Below, piece after piece: positions 24,299-32,357 of a stretch of 64,000 bases of DNA; the first letter of the stretch is position 1, and each line of letters begins with the position of its first letter. A model generated the notes under the pieces. The model was not told the origin of the DNA. It saw only the letters and a list, made by a program, of their open reading frames with translations, and searched no databases. This DNA is from Streptomyces dysideae. Its GTDB lineage: Bacteria > Actinomycetota > Actinomycetes > Streptomycetales > Streptomycetaceae. Both the position numbers and the translations under genes were made by a program. The stretch is taken from positions 1-64,000 of the forward strand of contig NZ_KQ949110.1 of assembly GCF_001514305.1 (NCBI RefSeq), given 5' to 3'.

Positions 24299-26539
24299 AT
24301 GTCCGAGTTGTTCGACGCGGTCGACGCGCTGGTCGCGTCCCGCTCCCCGCTGCCGCCGCCGGCCGAGCGCAGGCGGCTGCGTCAGGCGCACGCGCTCACC
24401 CTGGATGAGGTGGCCGCTGCCCTGGGCGTGCGGCGGGCGACCGTGGGCGGCTGGGAGTCGGGCAAGGCCGAGCCGCGGCCCCCGGAGCGGGAGGCGTACG
24501 CGCGCCTGCTGAAGCAGCTCGCCCAGCTTTACCCCGCCCCCCAGGACACCGGCGCCCCGCAGGAGGAGGCGGCGAGGCCGCAGACGCTCACCACGCAGGC
24601 GTCCGCAGCGCAGGCTCAGCCCCCGGCCGGGGCACCGGAGGCTACGGCCACAGCTGAGGCCGAAAAGGCCCCGCCCACTCCCCCGGCGACTGCTGCCGCA
24701 CCGGCCGCCGTAGCACGTCCGCACGCCGCCCGGGCGCCGCAGACCTCGCGCCGCCCGGGCATGAAGAAAGCCGCCCCCGCGGGCACTGCAGTATCGGGGG
24801 GTGCGTACGCGCACGGTCCGCTGCTCGTCCTCGACGCCGACTCCGACCGGCGGGTGACCGGCTACGGCGTCGGCGGTCTGATCATGGACGTGCCCGCCAA
24901 GTCGCTGCCCGCGCTGGTGGAGTGGACGCTCACCGAGGCGCGGCTAGGGGCGGAGAAGCTGCACGGTTCAGGCAAAGACGCCGACCCGCTGCTGGTGCTC
25001 ACCGAGGCCGCGTGCGAACGCTACGGGCTGCCCGCCGCCCTGTCAGATTCCGAGCGGCTCGCCGGACGGCTGCCGGAGGGGCACAAGGTCATCAGGCAGC
25101 TCGAGCGCGCCGACTGGCAGCTGACCAAGCGCGGGCTGGGGCCGTGGGCGCGGATCTACCGCCCCGCCCAGGGCAGCCGCCGCCAGTGCGTGCAGCTGTG
25201 CATCCCCTCCTGGCGTGCCCTGGACGGCCGTGCCTGGGGCCATGCCGCGCAGCTTTTGTCGCCGGAGCTGGCCCGGGTGCTGGGGGTGTACGCGGCCCGG
25301 GTGATGACGCCGGTCGGCTCCACCGCCGTGACCGGGCTGCAGCTGATGACCGCGCTCAGCCCGCCGACCCGCGCGAGCGAGCCGGACGCCGATGGCAGGC
25401 GGCACCGCGAGCACCGGCCCGGCTCGCTGGGCAGCGAGCCGGTGGACTCCGCGCCGTGCGAGGCAATTGACGGGCACCCGGTCCTGGCCCATCTGCCCCG
25501 CTTCCACGTGCGCGGGCCCGGCGAGAGGCTGTTCGAGGAGGCCTACGACTGGGCGCGGGACCTGACCGATGCCGAGTGCATGCAGCGGCACCTGGTCGGC
25601 CTGGATGTGAACCTCGCCTTCGGCGCGGCCGCCAACGGAGCCGTCGTCGGCCTAGCCTCGCCGCCCGTGCACGTCACCCGCCCCGCCTTCGATGCGGCGA
25701 TGCCCGGCTCCTGGCTGGTCGACCTCTCCCACGTCGACCTCGCCCGGGTGAAGGTCGGCAAGCAGTGGCGCGACCTGGACGGCGTGCTGCTGCCCAGCCC
25801 GTTCACGCCGACCGGCAAGCGCCCCACCGGTCCGGCCTGGTACGCCACGCCGACGGTCGCCTACGCCGTCGAGCTCGGCTACGACGTCACACCGGTGGAG
25901 GCGTGGGTGCGCCGTGAGAGCGGCCGGTTCCTGGACGGCTGGTACAAGCGGCTGCGCGACGCCTACGTCGCCACCATGGCGGACCTCGGCGTCGCGGAGA
26001 AGCTGTCCCCGCAGGAGTTCCTGGAGGCGATGGACGGCTACAAGAGCCGTGATCCGGAGCTGGGGATCGTGGTGGACGCGGTCAAGATGACCGTCAAGGG
26101 CGGCATCGGCAAGCTGCAGGAGAAGGCGCGCGGCGGGGGCTGGAAGCCGGGGCAGGCCTGGCCCGCCCTCGCCCGCCCGACATGGCGCCCCGACATCCGC
26201 GCCACCGTCATCTCCCGGGCCCGCATCAACATGCACCGCAAGATGCTCAACCTCGCGGCGGCCACCGGCCGTTACCCGGTCGCGGTCCTCTCGGACTGCG
26301 CGGTGTACGCGGCCGACGGCCCCAGCCCGCTGGACGTCCTGCCTTACGGCGCCGACGGCAAGACGGTGCCGGGCAGCTTCCGGCTGGGGGTCTCGCCCGG
26401 GATGGTCAAGCACGAGGGCACCCAGAGCGTGCTGTGGGGGGCGGACGTCCTCGAACAGCTCGGCGCAGACGGCCATGTCGCCAACCTCGCCCGCTACATC
26501 AAGACCGGCGAGGTCACCGCCAAGGACACCGGAGAATAA
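24299..26539 (+). CDS. tap: Telomere-associated protein Tap
   Basis: 746 residues from ATG 24299. The N-terminus has an XRE-type HTH (RRLRQAHALTLDEVAAALGV, then RATVGGWESGKAEPRPPE) at about residues 22-65, followed by an Ala/Pro-rich linker (about 85-165) and a long conserved body. In Streptomyces, Tap binds the telomere 3' overhang and recruits the terminal protein so that the end can be patched. The next gene is tpg, 14 nt downstream, the usual tap-tpg operon. The body contains LVDLSHVDLARVKVG, AVKMTVKGGIGKLQEKA and VAVLSDCAVYAADG, which recall family B polymerase motifs (see findings). Length fits the family. Confidence 0.9.
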   Translation: MSELFDAVDALVASRSPLPPPAERRRLRQAHALTLDEVAAALGVRRATVGGWESGKAEPRPPEREAYARLLKQLAQLYPAPQDTGAPQEEAARPQTLTTQASAAQAQPPAGAPEATATAEAEKAPPTPPATAAAPAAVARPHAARAPQTSRRPGMKKAAPAGTAVSGGAYAHGPLLVLDADSDRRVTGYGVGGLIMDVPAKSLPALVEWTLTEARLGAEKLHGSGKDADPLLVLTEAACERYGLPAALSDSERLAGRLPEGHKVIRQLERADWQLTKRGLGPWARIYRPAQGSRRQCVQLCIPSWRALDGRAWGHAAQLLSPELARVLGVYAARVMTPVGSTAVTGLQLMTALSPPTRASEPDADGRRHREHRPGSLGSEPVDSAPCEAIDGHPVLAHLPRFHVRGPGERLFEEAYDWARDLTDAECMQRHLVGLDVNLAFGAAANGAVVGLASPPVHVTRPAFDAAMPGSWLVDLSHVDLARVKVGKQWRDLDGVLLPSPFTPTGKRPTGPAWYATPTVAYAVELGYDVTPVEAWVRRESGRFLDGWYKRLRDAYVATMADLGVAEKLSPQEFLEAMDGYKSRDPELGIVVDAVKMTVKGGIGKLQEKARGGGWKPGQAWPALARPTWRPDIRATVISRARINMHRKMLNLAAATGRYPVAVLSDCAVYAADGPSPLDVLPYGADGKTVPGSFRLGVSPGMVKHEGTQSVLWGADVLEQLGADGHVANLARYIKTGEVTAKDTGE

Positions 26540-26553
26540 GGAGCGTTACGGCG

Positions 26554-27111
26554 ATGGTCACGGTCGGGGAGGAACTCGACAAGGCGGTGCAGGGCGCGTT
26601 CACGCGTCCCGTTCCCAAAACGGCCGGGGCGCAGATGCGCTACCTGGTCAAGCAGCACCAGCGCAGCACCCAGCGCGTAGCCGAGCTGCTCGGCATCAGC
26701 CAGCGCACGGTCGAGCGGTATGTGAAGAACCAGATCAAAACCCCCCGGCCCGAGCTCGCCCGCCGCCTCGCACACGAAGTCCGCACGCGCTGGCAGCCGC
26801 AGATCCGTGCCAGGGCGAAGGAGGCCGCGGCCACCACTAGCGGCATCATGATCGATGTGCAGGCGAGGTTCGGCTACACCGCCGCCGCCGGCAGCACCGA
26901 CCAGGCCCGTGTGCGTCACCTCACCCTCGCCCTGCCGCCCCGTCACGCCGCCCGCCTCCTTGCAGCCCAGGAGGCAGGGGTCGACGAGGACGAGCTGCGT
27001 CAGGTCGCGGCCGAGGCCCTGGGTGAGGTGTACTTCCGCGACAACGGCCGCCGCGCCCACGGCCTCGAAGTGGAACTCAAAGACCTCGTCGACCTGCAGT
27101 TCGAGCTGTAG
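26554..27111 (+). CDS. tpg: Terminal protein Tpg, capping the linear replicon ends
   Basis: 185 residues from ATG 26554 with AAGGAGC as ribosome site, the usual length for Tpg. An HTH at about 35-60 (STQRVAELLGISQRTVERYV) and a basic stretch RTRWQPQIRARAKEA precede the conserved core TSGIMIDVQARFGYTAAAG. Tpg is covalently attached to the 5' ends of the DNA and primes end patching. The acceptor hydroxyl in characterised Tpg is a threonine in this central part; Ser114/Thr115 here are candidates by position only. The C-terminus (ALGEVYFRDNGRRAHGLEVE) matches the partial second copy at 63619-64000. Confidence 0.92.
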   Translation: MVTVGEELDKAVQGAFTRPVPKTAGAQMRYLVKQHQRSTQRVAELLGISQRTVERYVKNQIKTPRPELARRLAHEVRTRWQPQIRARAKEAAATTSGIMIDVQARFGYTAAAGSTDQARVRHLTLALPPRHAARLLAAQEAGVDEDELRQVAAEALGEVYFRDNGRRAHGLEVELKDLVDLQFEL

Positions 27112-27243
27112 CGCGGGCGGGGCACCGGGAGCAGGAGAACAGGAACTGAGCCGAAGCACGATGGTTGTCACCAAGGCAGGCGTGCTGTCACCAGGCCCGC
27201 CGGGCGGCGAGTGTCGAGCAGGGTTCCGGACCGCGGTGCAGTC

Positions 27244-28665
27244 TCAGCTGTCCACCCCGGCCTCCCACTTGCGCCGGCGCAGCACGTAGTCGCTGAAGAG
27301 GTGTCGGCTCCGGTCGAGCAGTTCCCCCACCTCCGCATCACCGCGCCGCACGTCCGCCGACGGATGCCAGCGCTGCACGGATTGGCCGGCCCAGGTGCGC
27401 AGCTTCACATCCGGGTCCTCCAACAGGCCGACCGCCACCCGTAGCGCCACGATGCCGCCGCGCGCGTCGAGCAGCCGGAATGCGCCCACGCGGACGTGCC
27501 GCGGCCGCTCGAGGCCGGTGCGCTCCAGTAGCCAGTCGGCGTGCAGTTCTTTTGCCGAAGGCAGCAGGGCGACGGCCGTCTCGCGGACGACACCGGCGGC
27601 AGGGTCGTCGAGGAGCGGCCGCAACTGCTTCGCATCCACGCAGTCCAGTGCCCGCAGCCCTGCCACCGCTCGCGCCCGCACCCCCGCCGCCGGGTGCGCG
27701 AGCAGCGGCCACAACAGCCCTGCGTCCGCGCGGTTCCCGCACTCGGCCAGCCCGATGACCGCACCGGGCGGCAACTCGGGGTCGTCCGCGGCCGTGCACC
27801 GCTCCCGGTACCAGGCCGCCGGATCACCTCCCTGCTGTCGTACGACATACCGTGCGCAAGCACGCACGAGCGCGGACCGGTCGCTGAGAAACGGCTCCGC
27901 GTGCTCTGACCGCCCCGCCCGCCGCAGCGCGGTGACGCCGGCCGAGCGGGTACGCGGGTTGCGCGCGGACAGCAGTGGAGGCAGCACATCCTCGTAGGCC
28001 TCCTCATCCCCAAGAACCGTGAGCGCCGCTGTGGCACACAGGTCCTGGACCACGGTGTCCTCGTCCCGGGCGGCCGCGCGGGCCAGCTCGGCGGGACGGA
28101 GCAGTCGGCCTTCGACGGCCAGCCGGTAGGCGAACCGACGGACGATGCGGTCGGGGTCAGCGAAGAGTACAGCGAGCTGCCCGTGAGATGCCTGACGCAG
28201 AATGTGGCCGAGCGCATCGACGCCGAAGGCGCCTCTGTCGCGGCGGCCGACGCGGAGGATGAGCGGCGCGAGGTCGAGGGCAGAGTCCACGTTGAGAGCT
28301 TCGCGCAGCAGCCGCCGGGCCTGCTCGCGCACCGGCTCGACCCAGTCGGTGCAGCGGATCACGACCAACGGCAGCAGGCCGGGGTACCGGACCGACTGGC
28401 GCAGGGCCTCCTGACGGATCCGCCCGTCGCGGTGGCAGAGGGCGAGTGCGAGCCGGGACTCGCCGAGCTGAGTGAGGTCGGCGGGCAGTGGGGCGGAGTG
28501 TTCCCACCCCGGCAGGAACTGCGGGCGGTACCAGGCCACCTCGCGTACTGCTGCGTCCAGCGCGAGCCAGTCAGCGGGGTCGGCGACATCGAGCGTGCTC
28601 TGCAGCGGCGCATCTCCCGCGAGCCGCATCGCTGCCACTGCCCTGTCCTCGATGTCCTCGAGCAT
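27244..28665 (-). CDS. HEAT-repeat protein, unknown role
   Basis: 473 residues from ATG 28665, ribosome site GGAGGGG. Nearly the whole chain is built of helical pairs of about 35-40 residues with HEAT-like signatures (RIRQEALRQSVRYPGLLPL, PVREQARRLLREAL, AGVRARAVAGLRAL, RHVRVGAFRLLDARGG, DVKLRTWAGQSVQRW). Such solenoids act as protein- or nucleic-acid-binding scaffolds; some (AlkD-like) are DNA glycosylases, but no such active site is evident. It is convergent with tpg (132 nt apart) and follows a CoiA-like gene on the same strand 191 nt upstream. Cytoplasmic; no membrane segment. Confidence 0.75.
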   Translation of the reverse strand: MLEDIEDRAVAAMRLAGDAPLQSTLDVADPADWLALDAAVREVAWYRPQFLPGWEHSAPLPADLTQLGESRLALALCHRDGRIRQEALRQSVRYPGLLPLVVIRCTDWVEPVREQARRLLREALNVDSALDLAPLILRVGRRDRGAFGVDALGHILRQASHGQLAVLFADPDRIVRRFAYRLAVEGRLLRPAELARAAARDEDTVVQDLCATAALTVLGDEEAYEDVLPPLLSARNPRTRSAGVTALRRAGRSEHAEPFLSDRSALVRACARYVVRQQGGDPAAWYRERCTAADDPELPPGAVIGLAECGNRADAGLLWPLLAHPAAGVRARAVAGLRALDCVDAKQLRPLLDDPAAGVVRETAVALLPSAKELHADWLLERTGLERPRHVRVGAFRLLDARGGIVALRVAVGLLEDPDVKLRTWAGQSVQRWHPSADVRRGDAEVGELLDRSRHLFSDYVLRRRKWEAGVDS

Positions 28666-28855
28666 TTCCGCCCCTCCAGCAGTCGTACCAGGTGATCGTA
28701 GGGGCGGGGATCGCACAGGGCGCTCGAAATACGGCCCGTGATGGCCGAGGGCCGCCGCCCGGCACCCACCACAAGGCGCACGCTCGCCGACAGTCGGGTG
28801 GCGACGCCTACGGGGAGTCCTCGGCTCCCGCACCCGTGGTGGGGGGCGTCGCAGG

Positions 28856-29668
28856 TCATGCGGGTGCGGGCCGTGTGGCCTGCATCGACGCGGCGTACTC
28901 TTCGGCCGCCGTGACGTCCTCGGGGGCTGCCCACCCGTCGTAGCGGGTGCCCAGGGCTGTGGTGGCCGTTCGGGGGACGAGGCGGCTGTACAGAAGAGCG
29001 TCGACGAACTGTGGGAGATCCCGTTCCTCGCCGTGGTCCCAGCTGGCGTGAACAGGGCCGTGCCAGAACGGGCTGGGGTCGCAGACCTCCGCGCAGGCCA
29101 CGACGCTGAACCGGCGCACGAGCGGGTGCAGACGGATCCACGGCCCGTCCGGCCCTGCGGGACGGTACAGGCGGGCGGCGGGCACCCGGTCGAGCCAGCG
29201 CGCGGCGCGGTGCGTGAACCAGACCACGCCGAGGCCGTCGTCCTGGTAGCGGCGGGTGCGCTCGAGGACCTCGTCGACCGACGCGGAGGAGACCTGCGCC
29301 TCCAGAGCGGTCCGCGCTCCTGACAGCGCGGTGACGAGGACGTCGGCCCGCCAGCCGCCGTGCGCGGCGCGCACCTCCAGCTCCGCCCGGTGGCCGGTCT
29401 CCCGCGCGGCGGCGGCCAAGGCCCGCTTGAGAGCACGGTGTTCCTCCGTCTCGCCGGCGGCCGCGCAGGTGGTGCTGCGGCGGTCGTGTGCGAAGAACCG
29501 CCCACCGCGTCCGGACACCTTCGCGTGCATCGCCAGCCCGCATTCCGTGCAGGCCAGCACCGGCCTCGGCCGCACCCGGTACACCGCCTCCCAGGCCATG
29601 CCGACACCGAGACCGTCGAGGGTCACATCCAGCGTCCCGTGCCCGTACAGGCGCGCGGTCAGTGGCAT
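28856..29668 (-). CDS. CoiA-like nuclease-domain protein
   Basis: 270 residues from ATG 29668, chosen over GTG 29674 because AAAGGGGAG is correctly spaced only from the ATG. The plan matches the protein at 12811: zinc-ribbon-like VLACTECGLAMHAKVS, then GGRFFAHD, EEHRALKRALAAAARETGH, and the nuclease core GWRADVLV followed by TALEAQVSSASVDEVLERTR (Asp, then Glu-x-Gln). Unlike that paralogue it has no internal stop and no coiled-coil tail. CoiA relatives are predicted PD-(D/E)XK nucleases tied to DNA uptake or recombination. In a telomere-proximal setting a role in transfer or end processing is possible but unproven. Confidence 0.75.
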   Translation of the reverse strand: MPLTARLYGHGTLDVTLDGLGVGMAWEAVYRVRPRPVLACTECGLAMHAKVSGRGGRFFAHDRRSTTCAAAGETEEHRALKRALAAAARETGHRAELEVRAAHGGWRADVLVTALSGARTALEAQVSSASVDEVLERTRRYQDDGLGVVWFTHRAARWLDRVPAARLYRPAGPDGPWIRLHPLVRRFSVVACAEVCDPSPFWHGPVHASWDHGEERDLPQFVDALLYSRLVPRTATTALGTRYDGWAAPEDVTAAEEYAASMQATRPAPA

Positions 29669-30285
29669 CGGCACGCTCCCCTTTCACTGATCGGCTGCGG
29701 GTATCCCTCCAGCCTGCCCGCCCAGTAGCCACAAAGTCGACCGGCCCGCACGTGAGTTGCCCCAGCGAAGCATGACCCGGCACCGGGCGGCGGCCCGCTG
29801 GCGCGTGGGGTCCGATCAGGAGACCGGCAGGCGGCGAGGGGCCCGGCGAGAATCACGAGCGGCCTCCGGCTGCGGGCGGACTGTACAGAAATCTGCGGCA
29901 CGTAGTTACATCTGGTGGGCGTCGATGTCGCCTGCGGTGATCAGTGCGTCGCGTAGTTCCTGTGTGCGGCGGGCGGGAGTTGGCCAATCGCGACCTGGAG
30001 GCTGCGGGCGTGCTGGCGGACGGTGTCCCGCCACGGGTCGGTACTGAGGCGACGGGCAGGGCAGTAAGGTGCGCGGCTTCGGGCTTGCCTGGGTGGTGGG
30101 CTGCGCGTTCGGCGATGTGGTCGGTGTTGGGCAGGGCGGGTGTATGGCGGATCGAGGCGAGGGTGAGCTGGCAGGGTGAGGACTGGCAGCGGCATCTGCC
30201 ATCGCCTCCGGTTGCGCAGGTAGTCGATACGATTGATCACCACTTTTGGCGTATGCGTGCTGTTGATCACCAGGGGGAAGCAATC
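29669..30285. other. Intergenic: frameshifted remnant plus kinase leader
   Basis: No intact gene. Positions 29906-30240 hold a broken small gene on the minus strand (separate entry). The stretch 29669-29905 shows nothing recognisable apart from presumed promoter sequence for the CoiA-like gene. The kinase promoter should lie between 30200 and 30280; no clear consensus was seen. Confidence 0.5.
29906..30240 (-). pseudogene. Small Cys-containing protein with two frameshifts
   Basis: Coherent coding on the minus strand needs three frames in succession: DGRCRCQSSPCQLTLASIRH, then LPNTDHIAERAAHHPGKPEA; next TDPWRDTVRQHARSLQVAIG; finally ARRTQELRDALITAGDIDAH ending at TAA 29906-29908. The jumps fall near 30045 and 29985. 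The second is explained by one missing C in a CCC run. All segments have strong third-position G/C bias. The original would be about 105-115 residues with a Cys cluster at the N-terminus. Family not recognised. Confidence 0.55.
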
Positions 30286-31908
30286 GTGTCCAGCCGTGTT
30301 CAGTCATTGCAGCAAGGTGATCCGCAGCGTGTCGGCCCCTACCGCGTTGTGGGGCGCCTTGGGTCCGGCGGCATGGGCACCGTGTATGCCGCGCTCAGCG
30401 GTGCTGGGGAGCGGATGGCTGTCAAGGTCGTGCATCCGGCGCAGGCCGCCGCCGACGAGTTCCGTGCTCGGTTCCGGCGGGAGGTCCACCTGTCCCAGCG
30501 TGTTGCGGGGGCCTGCCTGGTCCCGGTGCTTGATGCTGACCCCGATGCGCCCAGTCCGTGGCTCGCTACCGCTTTCGTACCCGGTCCCACCCTCGACCGG
30601 TACGTGGCCGCCAGCGGGCCCCTGGCCGGGGCCCGTCTGTACACCTTGGCCGCGGGTACCGCAGCCGCACTGTCCGCAGTCCACGAAGCCGGTGTTGTCC
30701 ACCGGGATGTGAAGCCCCAGAATGTCATTCTGGCGCCTTCGGGACCGATGGTGCTGGACTTCGGCATCGCTCATGCCTTGGACGGGACTTCCGTCACCCG
30801 CACTGGCGTGATGACGGGCACGCCGGGGTGGATCAGCCCTGAGCATTACCGCACCGGGACGGTCGGCCCAGAGGGCGATGTGTTCGCCTGGGGTGCCCTG
30901 GTCGCCTACGCGGCAACAGGGCGTCTTCCCTTCGGCAGCGGTGCTGCGGACGCCGTGGCTTTTCGTGTCCTGTCCGCCGAGCCCGACCTTGACGGCATGG
31001 GCGATGATCTGCGCCAGCTGGTGGATAGGGCCCTGTCGAAGGAACCCTCCAGCCGGCCGGCAGCATCCGAACTCGCACAAGTGTGTGGTGAGTTGCTTGC
31101 CAGCCAGACCACAGCCGTCACCGGGCCCGCCGATCTGCCTCAGCCGACGCTGATAGCCGACCTGGTCGGTCTCAATTGGGATCTGCCGTCCGACGAGCCG
31201 ATCTGGCCTGCCCCCTCGAAACGCACCGGCCGTACTCGCCTGTACCTGGCGGTCGTCGCAGCCGCTGCCGTCGTGGGGAGCCTCGGTGGCGTCCTCGTCG
31301 CCACGCAGTCATCCACCGCCGCAGGGGGACCGGCCTCCGCACCCGGCGGTCAGAGAACGTCGGCCGCCGGCCTCACGCCTGCAGCACAGCACACCGCCAG
31401 CCCTGAAACCGGCCCCGCGCTGACCACCTCCGACGTACCGGCATCCTCCTCGCCGAGCCCTCGTTCATCGGCTGCCCCCTCCCCCGCTTACACCCGCAGC
31501 GACAGCACTCAGCCAACCGTTGAGGAGTGGGCCGCCGCCCGGGTACCGGCCACACAGGCGGAGAAAGCCGCCGCACAGCGCCTGCGCGAGGGCGCTGCTC
31601 CCGTCCTTCAAGGGCAGCAGTACATGGGCGACGAGGTGACCGTCACGTTCAACCCCTCGGCGCAGACGATGTTCGTCACCTTCGGCCCTGGCATCTACCC
31701 CGAAGGGCAGAGCTACCAGGACGATGCCGGCTGGACCGACATCGTCCGCGGTCTGATGTTCGGCAGCTGCGCAGAAGCCCAGCAGGACTTCCACGACGAC
31801 ATCACCTGGCCCTACGGTCGTGCCGCCGTCGTCTACCGCGAGTCCATGGCCAGCCCTCTCATCGCCAACTTCCGAGAAGTCACCCACACCGACAGCTGCC
31901 GCGTATAG
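30286..31908 (+). CDS. Receptor-type Ser/Thr protein kinase (PknB-like) with extracellular domain
   Basis: 540 residues from GTG 30286, ribosome site AGGGGGAAG. Kinase domain about 18-285: glycine loop LGSGGMGTVY, Lys47 (AVKVV), HRDVKPQN at 139-146, DFG at 158-160, GTPGWISPEH in the activation segment. A single transmembrane helix (YLAVVAAAAVVGSLGGVLVA) sits near 319-340. A Thr/Ser/Pro-rich spacer follows, then an outer domain of about 110 residues (EEWAAARVPATQAEKAAAQR, VTVTFNPSAQTMFVTFG) with two Cys (GSCAEAQ, DSCRV) that could form a disulfide. By family, it phosphorylates Ser/Thr on cytoplasmic targets in response to an outside signal. No cognate target gene is adjacent. Confidence 0.88.
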   Translation: MSSRVQSLQQGDPQRVGPYRVVGRLGSGGMGTVYAALSGAGERMAVKVVHPAQAAADEFRARFRREVHLSQRVAGACLVPVLDADPDAPSPWLATAFVPGPTLDRYVAASGPLAGARLYTLAAGTAAALSAVHEAGVVHRDVKPQNVILAPSGPMVLDFGIAHALDGTSVTRTGVMTGTPGWISPEHYRTGTVGPEGDVFAWGALVAYAATGRLPFGSGAADAVAFRVLSAEPDLDGMGDDLRQLVDRALSKEPSSRPAASELAQVCGELLASQTTAVTGPADLPQPTLIADLVGLNWDLPSDEPIWPAPSKRTGRTRLYLAVVAAAAVVGSLGGVLVATQSSTAAGGPASAPGGQRTSAAGLTPAAQHTASPETGPALTTSDVPASSSPSPRSSAAPSPAYTRSDSTQPTVEEWAAARVPATQAEKAAAQRLREGAAPVLQGQQYMGDEVTVTFNPSAQTMFVTFGPGIYPEGQSYQDDAGWTDIVRGLMFGSCAEAQQDFHDDITWPYGRAAVVYRESMASPLIANFREVTHTDSCRV

Positions 31909-32357
31909 CCACAGCACCTCCGCGGAAACCACGGACTCCTACTGCAGGGCCGCAGGGGGCGCGCGGGAGTGTCTAATTTAGACACTCCCACCGCACGCCG
32001 GTGATCTGCATGATGGCGTGCGGATCACCCCGGTGCCGTCTCGAGTCTGGCGCTGGCGGATCATGCGTACGACGTCATCGCCGTTCGACTGCCCCGGGGA
32101 GTGGGCTGGCGGCGCCCCGGGCCACCTGCAGCGCCACCGCCAGCCGCGGGCGCGGCGCGGGCCGACGCTGGCCTGTGGACACCGCACCATCTCCCGTCAG
32201 GCCGCGGCCGAGATCCAAGCCAGCGGCAGCGCCCCCCTCTTGAGCCGTCAAGGGGCACGGGGAGAACAGGTCCGGCCGATCCGAGCCTCGCGGCTCGAGA
32301 CCATCTGCTTCCCCGGGCCCTGTCCCGCGCGCCGTCGTCCCCGTCACTCGCCCGGCA
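31909..32357. other. Intergenic, 449 nt; one perfect hairpin, no convincing gene
   Basis: Besides the hairpin at 31965-31989, a plus-strand frame from 32018 (MRITPVPSRVWRWRIMRTT, then THE-like basic runs) runs into the neighbouring gene's 3' end. Its composition is poor and it lacks a clear ribosome site. I see no supported gene here; the stretch may be decayed DNA. Confidence 0.4.
31965..31989. terminator. Perfect 11-bp inverted repeat after the kinase gene
   Basis: GGGAGTGTCTA, loop ATT, TAGACACTCCC: perfect 11-bp arms with a 3-nt loop, 57 nt after the kinase stop. There is no T run, which is common for high-GC terminators. The A/T-rich centre also resembles an operator, so a regulatory site is the alternative reading. 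Confidence 0.5.
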
